DNA from: Leptodontidium sp. MPI-SDFR-AT-0119
Lineage: Eukaryota; Ascomycota; Leotiomycetes; Helotiales; Leptodontidiaceae
Direction: 5' to 3'
DNA: 64,000 bases
Assembly: GCA_020726505.1 (NCBI GenBank)
Contig: JAHLEZ010000006.1
Span: 434,001-498,000, forward strand
A model generated the notes under the pieces. The model was not told the origin of the DNA. It did not search any database and saw only the letters and a list, made by a program, of their open reading frames with translations. Position numbers and translations under genes: made by a program. Positions 60,271 through 64,000 of the stretch are shown here, one piece after another; positions within the stretch are counted from its first letter, which is position 1; each line of letters opens with the position of its first letter.

Positions 60271-61007
60271 TCATCTCGGTCTCTCCAATCTCCACACAAC
60301 TTGATCTCGTTTCGTCTCAATCACATCTCTCACATCACTTGCAAGCTGATAAACATTCTTCAAAGTCTCTCCCTTCTCGACCCCCAGCGTCTCAACCAAC
60401 TTCATACTAGCATCACTCGCTGGGTCGACATCTGCAGAAATGATATCCTTCGAATCTCCAATACTCAATCATCAGTGTTATCCTGTTGAACTTGTCCAAA
60501 ATTATCTCTTGCAGCTCGCAGGGGGAATTGAAAGATTCACTGCCAGGGCTCCAATAGAATCTCAAAAACATCTGCACTGCTTCCTTTCCGTATCTCTTAC
60601 CCCAAAATTCTGGCCTCAGCCCAAAGCCGAGCTGCGCAGCCTCCTTGCTCACATTGTAAACACCTACAGTACTAATCAAGGTTAAGTTGTCTTTGACATC
60701 CTCAGCTACCTCAGACACTGAATTTGACTTTAAAATAATAGTAAATCTCATCAGCAGGTCTCTCAGCTGTAGGAAGCGACTATGTGAGGAGACGATGTCG
60801 TGTTTCGGCGAGGCTTGTGCTGGGAGGAGACGGTCTGCATTTTCGTCAGCGCGAGTTGAGCAGATTAGAAAACGACGGATAAGGCCGGATTTACGACTAT
60901 GCCATACCCTATTCACTTGAAATATAAGCATGGAAATCCTCGAGGTGGTCGTCGACATTGAGAGGTTGGAGCCAGAGGCGAGCAAACGAGGCAATGTATT
61001 TGGACAT
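60271..61007 (-). CDS. GNAT N-acetyltransferase, one unresolved junction
   Basis: Exon 1 (61007-60917, MSKYIASFARLWLQPLNVDD) joins in phase to exon 2 (60834 onward). Exon 2 carries STVGVYNVSKEAAQLGFGL and the acetyl-CoA region RPEFWGKRYGKEAVQMFL. The last segment (DPASDASMKLVETLGVEKGE, ending DQVVWRLERP) lies in another frame from about 60470 to 60271. A GT donor is available near 60495, but no acceptor restores the right phase, so I suspect a one-base lesion around 60430-60490. The family transfers acetyl groups from acetyl-CoA to small molecules or protein N-termini. The substrate is unknown. The gene may be functional if the splice differs, otherwise a recent pseudogene. Confidence 0.6.
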
Positions 61008-63374
61008 ATGGTTTTCATTGATTCCTCGAATCTGCTGCCTAGGGCAAAAGAAGTTTGAGAATGTGATCAGAAATTACGAATGCTTTTTGTAGGTAGAACT
61101 TGAAACTGTTGCCTTGAATTTCAAGTGACGTGTCTGTGAACACCTAGATCTTGAAGTGAAAGCAGAAGGTGGATTGGAAATTGAAGATTGTCTGCATATC
61201 TCCGTTCACTCCTCTTCGAAGACGCCTGGAATTCCTTTTCAAAAAACCATCTTTAATTCGAAAGATTTAAGCTTTTACATTGGAATCTGAATAAACTAAA
61301 ACGATTGACTCCATGTCGTTTGCGGTGTTGGGAGTTGGGATTCAGATGAGTGAGCAGCACAATGTCAAAAGCGGGATTTATTGAAATGACAGCCTGGATG
61401 CTTACTTGATTCCGGGTAAGCGTACTAGATATAATCAAATAAGTAGAATACCTTACGAAGAGCTGAGTATGATTCATTTCAAACGGTAGACAAATTGTGC
61501 TTTCAATCTTAACAAAGCTCTTTTTCATGGTAATGGGCTCAATCTCGAGACTGCTTTATCTTACCTTCCCAAGCGCATTGCTTCCAATCATCGTCGGCTT
61601 AACTCCAATCATTCCGCTGATTTAAGACTGATGAATTTATCTAGCTATGTACCGCGATTTCTCTCGCACTTTTGTCCTAATTTTTGAAATCGAAGGTTGG
61701 ACAAAGAACCGAATCGGTTCTTAGCTTTGTGAGTCAATCAGGCATCTTAGGAAAAAGATCTTCTCCGGAGAAGAAGAGATTCAAACTCGCACCAATTGCA
61801 AATGAAACAACTCTTCGTTTCCGGGGCTCCTACGTGAGATGGATCGTCACTTCGTATCCGTGTTGTTACAATACGAGGTCACACGGTCACGGGTGTTGTT
61901 TGACCTCTCGGCATCATATCCGACTTCTCGGCAACGGCGATTACGAAGGACGTTATTGCCTTTATAATATGGTGATGACATCAAAATGAAGATCTTTCTT
62001 TGGAATATCATTATTGTTTCCTAGATTTGACATCGTGATCGGTTTTACGAGAATCTCACTGGAGCGGAGATCTCGGCGGTATCGTTGTTTTGTTCAGCTC
62101 GCCTTCCAGTCCTCGCTTAGCTGTATTATCGTTATTATTTAGGTCGATCGCGGCTTATCTAAAGCAGAGAAGAAACCGGAAAGAAATGTAAGGTACTTTG
62201 GTACCTTTGAACTCGGTCAGCATCGTGTTCGTGCTGCAGTTTCTGCTGCAATACAAAGCAGGTAGGCAGATTGTGTAACATCGTCGAGTCACGTGTGACA
62301 CAGCTTCAACTAACAGCGCTACCCTCGGAGATCTCTCCCACTTTTTCAGAAGCTTCAGGAATCCGTCAAAGACAAATCATCTGAGTCTCAGCTGTTATGC
62401 AAGCCATGGTGCTTTCAACAACATCCTCACTGCAGCGCATTGTCCTCAGCCCTATGCAGCTGTGGTTCGACGATCAAGCGACTCAATCACCAGCATCTCA
62501 CGCAAGCCACAAGGCTGACATTCGTATCTACCACCACACCATCTCATCGGAGCTGATCCTTCCCCAGACTCTGCGCAGATTATCATTCGCCCAAAGACTT
62601 CATCGTTTTGTCATCGCCACGATGGCGTTAGTCCCACGCCTCGCCCAAAATAAATCAGTGGAGCCTTGCTGGCGATGTAATGGCAGTAAGAAGCTTAAAT
62701 TTTAGCTTCTTTGGTATGTGCATGTATCTCCGATGGTTTGGGTCTCAGTTTTGTCCTCTGTTTTTTTGTTTGTTGTCTTGCAGCTCTTGTATCCTACAAT
62801 CTGCAATTCTATATTGTTGATGCATTTTTGTGTAAGGCACTTGTTTGCTGCTGCGGAAGTGTTTGCACCATGACTCTTCAAGAGCAAGCTGAACGGGGGA
62901 TGATAGCTCTTCTCAGCAAAAAGACCGACACATTTCTCACTCAGACCCGGCCTCGGCATTTCAATATAGTAAGCTCTTGAGGTATGGTGGGATCAAGCTC
63001 ACTCATAGCTCAGCCCCGCTACATGTCTGCCTCTGTTGTCCCTCCTCAAGCCTCTACCCCTCCACACCTCACTCGTATCGATGCTAACGATATGCAGTCG
63101 GCATCCTACATTTGCTGCGCAATAGCTCCCGTATCTTTTCTTAGCTCTTTGTGTGCAGCCTTGTTGATGTTGGCAAGTGATCAAACCTGTGATGACCACT
63201 TCATCCTCACTTCAGCCTTTCCTCATCACCGTGCACGAAAGTCTTGACTTGATGTATATATATGACCAGCATCCTACCTCGTTCTCGTTCCATCCTTCAT
63301 CACCACATCCTCACACACACTTTCCACACATCGTATTCTAGAAAAACTTTCTTACCCCACCAACAACCTTCAAT
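61008..63374. other. 2.4-kb region without a supported gene
   Basis: Short frames on both strands lack domains. The last 150 bases before 63375 are rich in CAT/CAC and pyrimidines and end CAACCTTCAAT before the next start, with a TATATATA word at 63255-63262. They look like the promoter and leader of the secreted-protein gene. Confidence 0.5.
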
Positions 63375-64000
63375 ATGCAACTCTCAGCCGTTCTTAGCTT
63401 GGCCGCCGGCGCCGCTCTCACCCAAGCCGCACCCCTCCAATCGCGCACATCATATGCCGACATCGTCTTTCATGGTGCTGCAGATGCAGCCTACTCCCTC
63501 TCTGTCCCTCTCGATGGATCTTTGACTTACACCTGTATGTTTTGCTTACCACCTGACATTCAGCTTCTCGGCTAACCCATCTGCAGACAACGCTCTCTCA
63601 ATCTCCTCCGTCTCTTCCACCGGCGTCAACGTCGCCACCCAGTGCACACTCCACACTGTCGACTATCCTCCCGCTCTCGTCGAAGGACCAGCCAACACAT
63701 GGGTCGTCGGTCCTCCCCAGACCGTAATCTCCATCTCCTGCACAGCAGGCTCTCCACCACCTCCCCCACCACCAGCATCCATCGTCATTGAGTTCGATGG
63801 CGCGGATCCAGACAAGGGAGCTTTCTATAAGCTCAACGTCCCTCTTGACGGATCCGTCGTCCCAACCAACAACGTCTTGAGCATTTCCACTCTCGTTTCC
63901 GACTTTGACGCTTTGGCTACGAACTGCAACTTTGTTTATATTGATGGCTCGGCCGCTCTCGCTAGACTCAGCGCTGATAGATGGGCTGTGGGACCTCCTC
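63375..64000 (+). CDS. Secreted protein with a duplicated module, cut by the window edge
   Basis: Exon 1 (63375-63534) encodes a signal peptide (MQLSAVLSLAAGAALTQAAP). Exon 2 starts at 63587 and runs off the window. The mature part repeats one module of about 80 residues. The first copy has ADIVFHGAADAAYSLSVPLD, NALSISSVSS, TQCTLHTVD and WVVGPPQTV. After a PPPPPPPA linker, a second copy has IVIEFDGADPDKGAFYKLNVP, NNVLSIS, TNCNFVYID and WAVGPP. Each copy has a Cys in the same place. I do not recognise the family. A cell-wall or extracellular role is likely from the signal peptide and composition. The 3' end is missing. Confidence 0.72.

Overview
The window comes from a filamentous ascomycete (Pezizomycotina). 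Genes are split by short GT-AG introns, mostly about 45-115 bases. Typical fungal families are present: Zn2Cys6 regulator, NACHT, 2EXR, DUF1996, DUF5672, fungal F-box. The conserved genes (ADA2, SCH9, PGI, an M3 metallopeptidase, a STEEP1-like protein, a myosin light chain) splice into full-length frames. A leotiomycete is my guess from the overall flavour of the genes, not a demonstrated placement.

Layout. 0-11.5 kb is housekeeping: ADA2 (minus), SCH9-type AGC kinase (plus) and glucose-6-phosphate isomerase (plus), separated by long pyrimidine-rich leaders. 12.8-29.2 kb is accessory DNA. It holds a broken STAND-like/TPR/Rho-GTPase gene, a broken unrecognised gene, a broken F-box-type gene, a prolyl oligopeptidase lacking its propeller and the C-terminal half of a GH2 beta-mannosidase. 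Three intact-looking genes of unknown or unclear function sit among them. 29.3-36.6 kb is a compact set of three intact genes: a Zn2Cys6 regulator and an FAD monooxygenase that diverge from one 0.8-kb promoter, then an MFS transporter. This looks like a small metabolic cluster. 39.1-40.4 kb encodes a secreted DUF1996 protein, and 40.4-44.3 kb has no gene that I can see.

44.3-54.8 kb is again conserved: M3 metallopeptidase, STEEP1-like protein, myosin light chain, SAM methyltransferase, DUF5672 protein and CoA-binding protein. 55.3-61.0 kb returns to accessory genes: a NACHT gene with several lesions, a 2EXR gene and a GNAT gene with one unresolved junction. The window ends inside a secreted protein built from a repeated module.

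The most interesting signals are the composite STAND-like/TPR/Rho locus, the contrast between intact housekeeping genes and a concentration of decayed accessory genes (mostly small indels and nonsense codons, not obvious RIP), and the regulator-monooxygenase-transporter trio. All exon boundaries were read by eye from splice motifs and frame continuity, and every multi-exon total given as intact divides by three. No database search was run.
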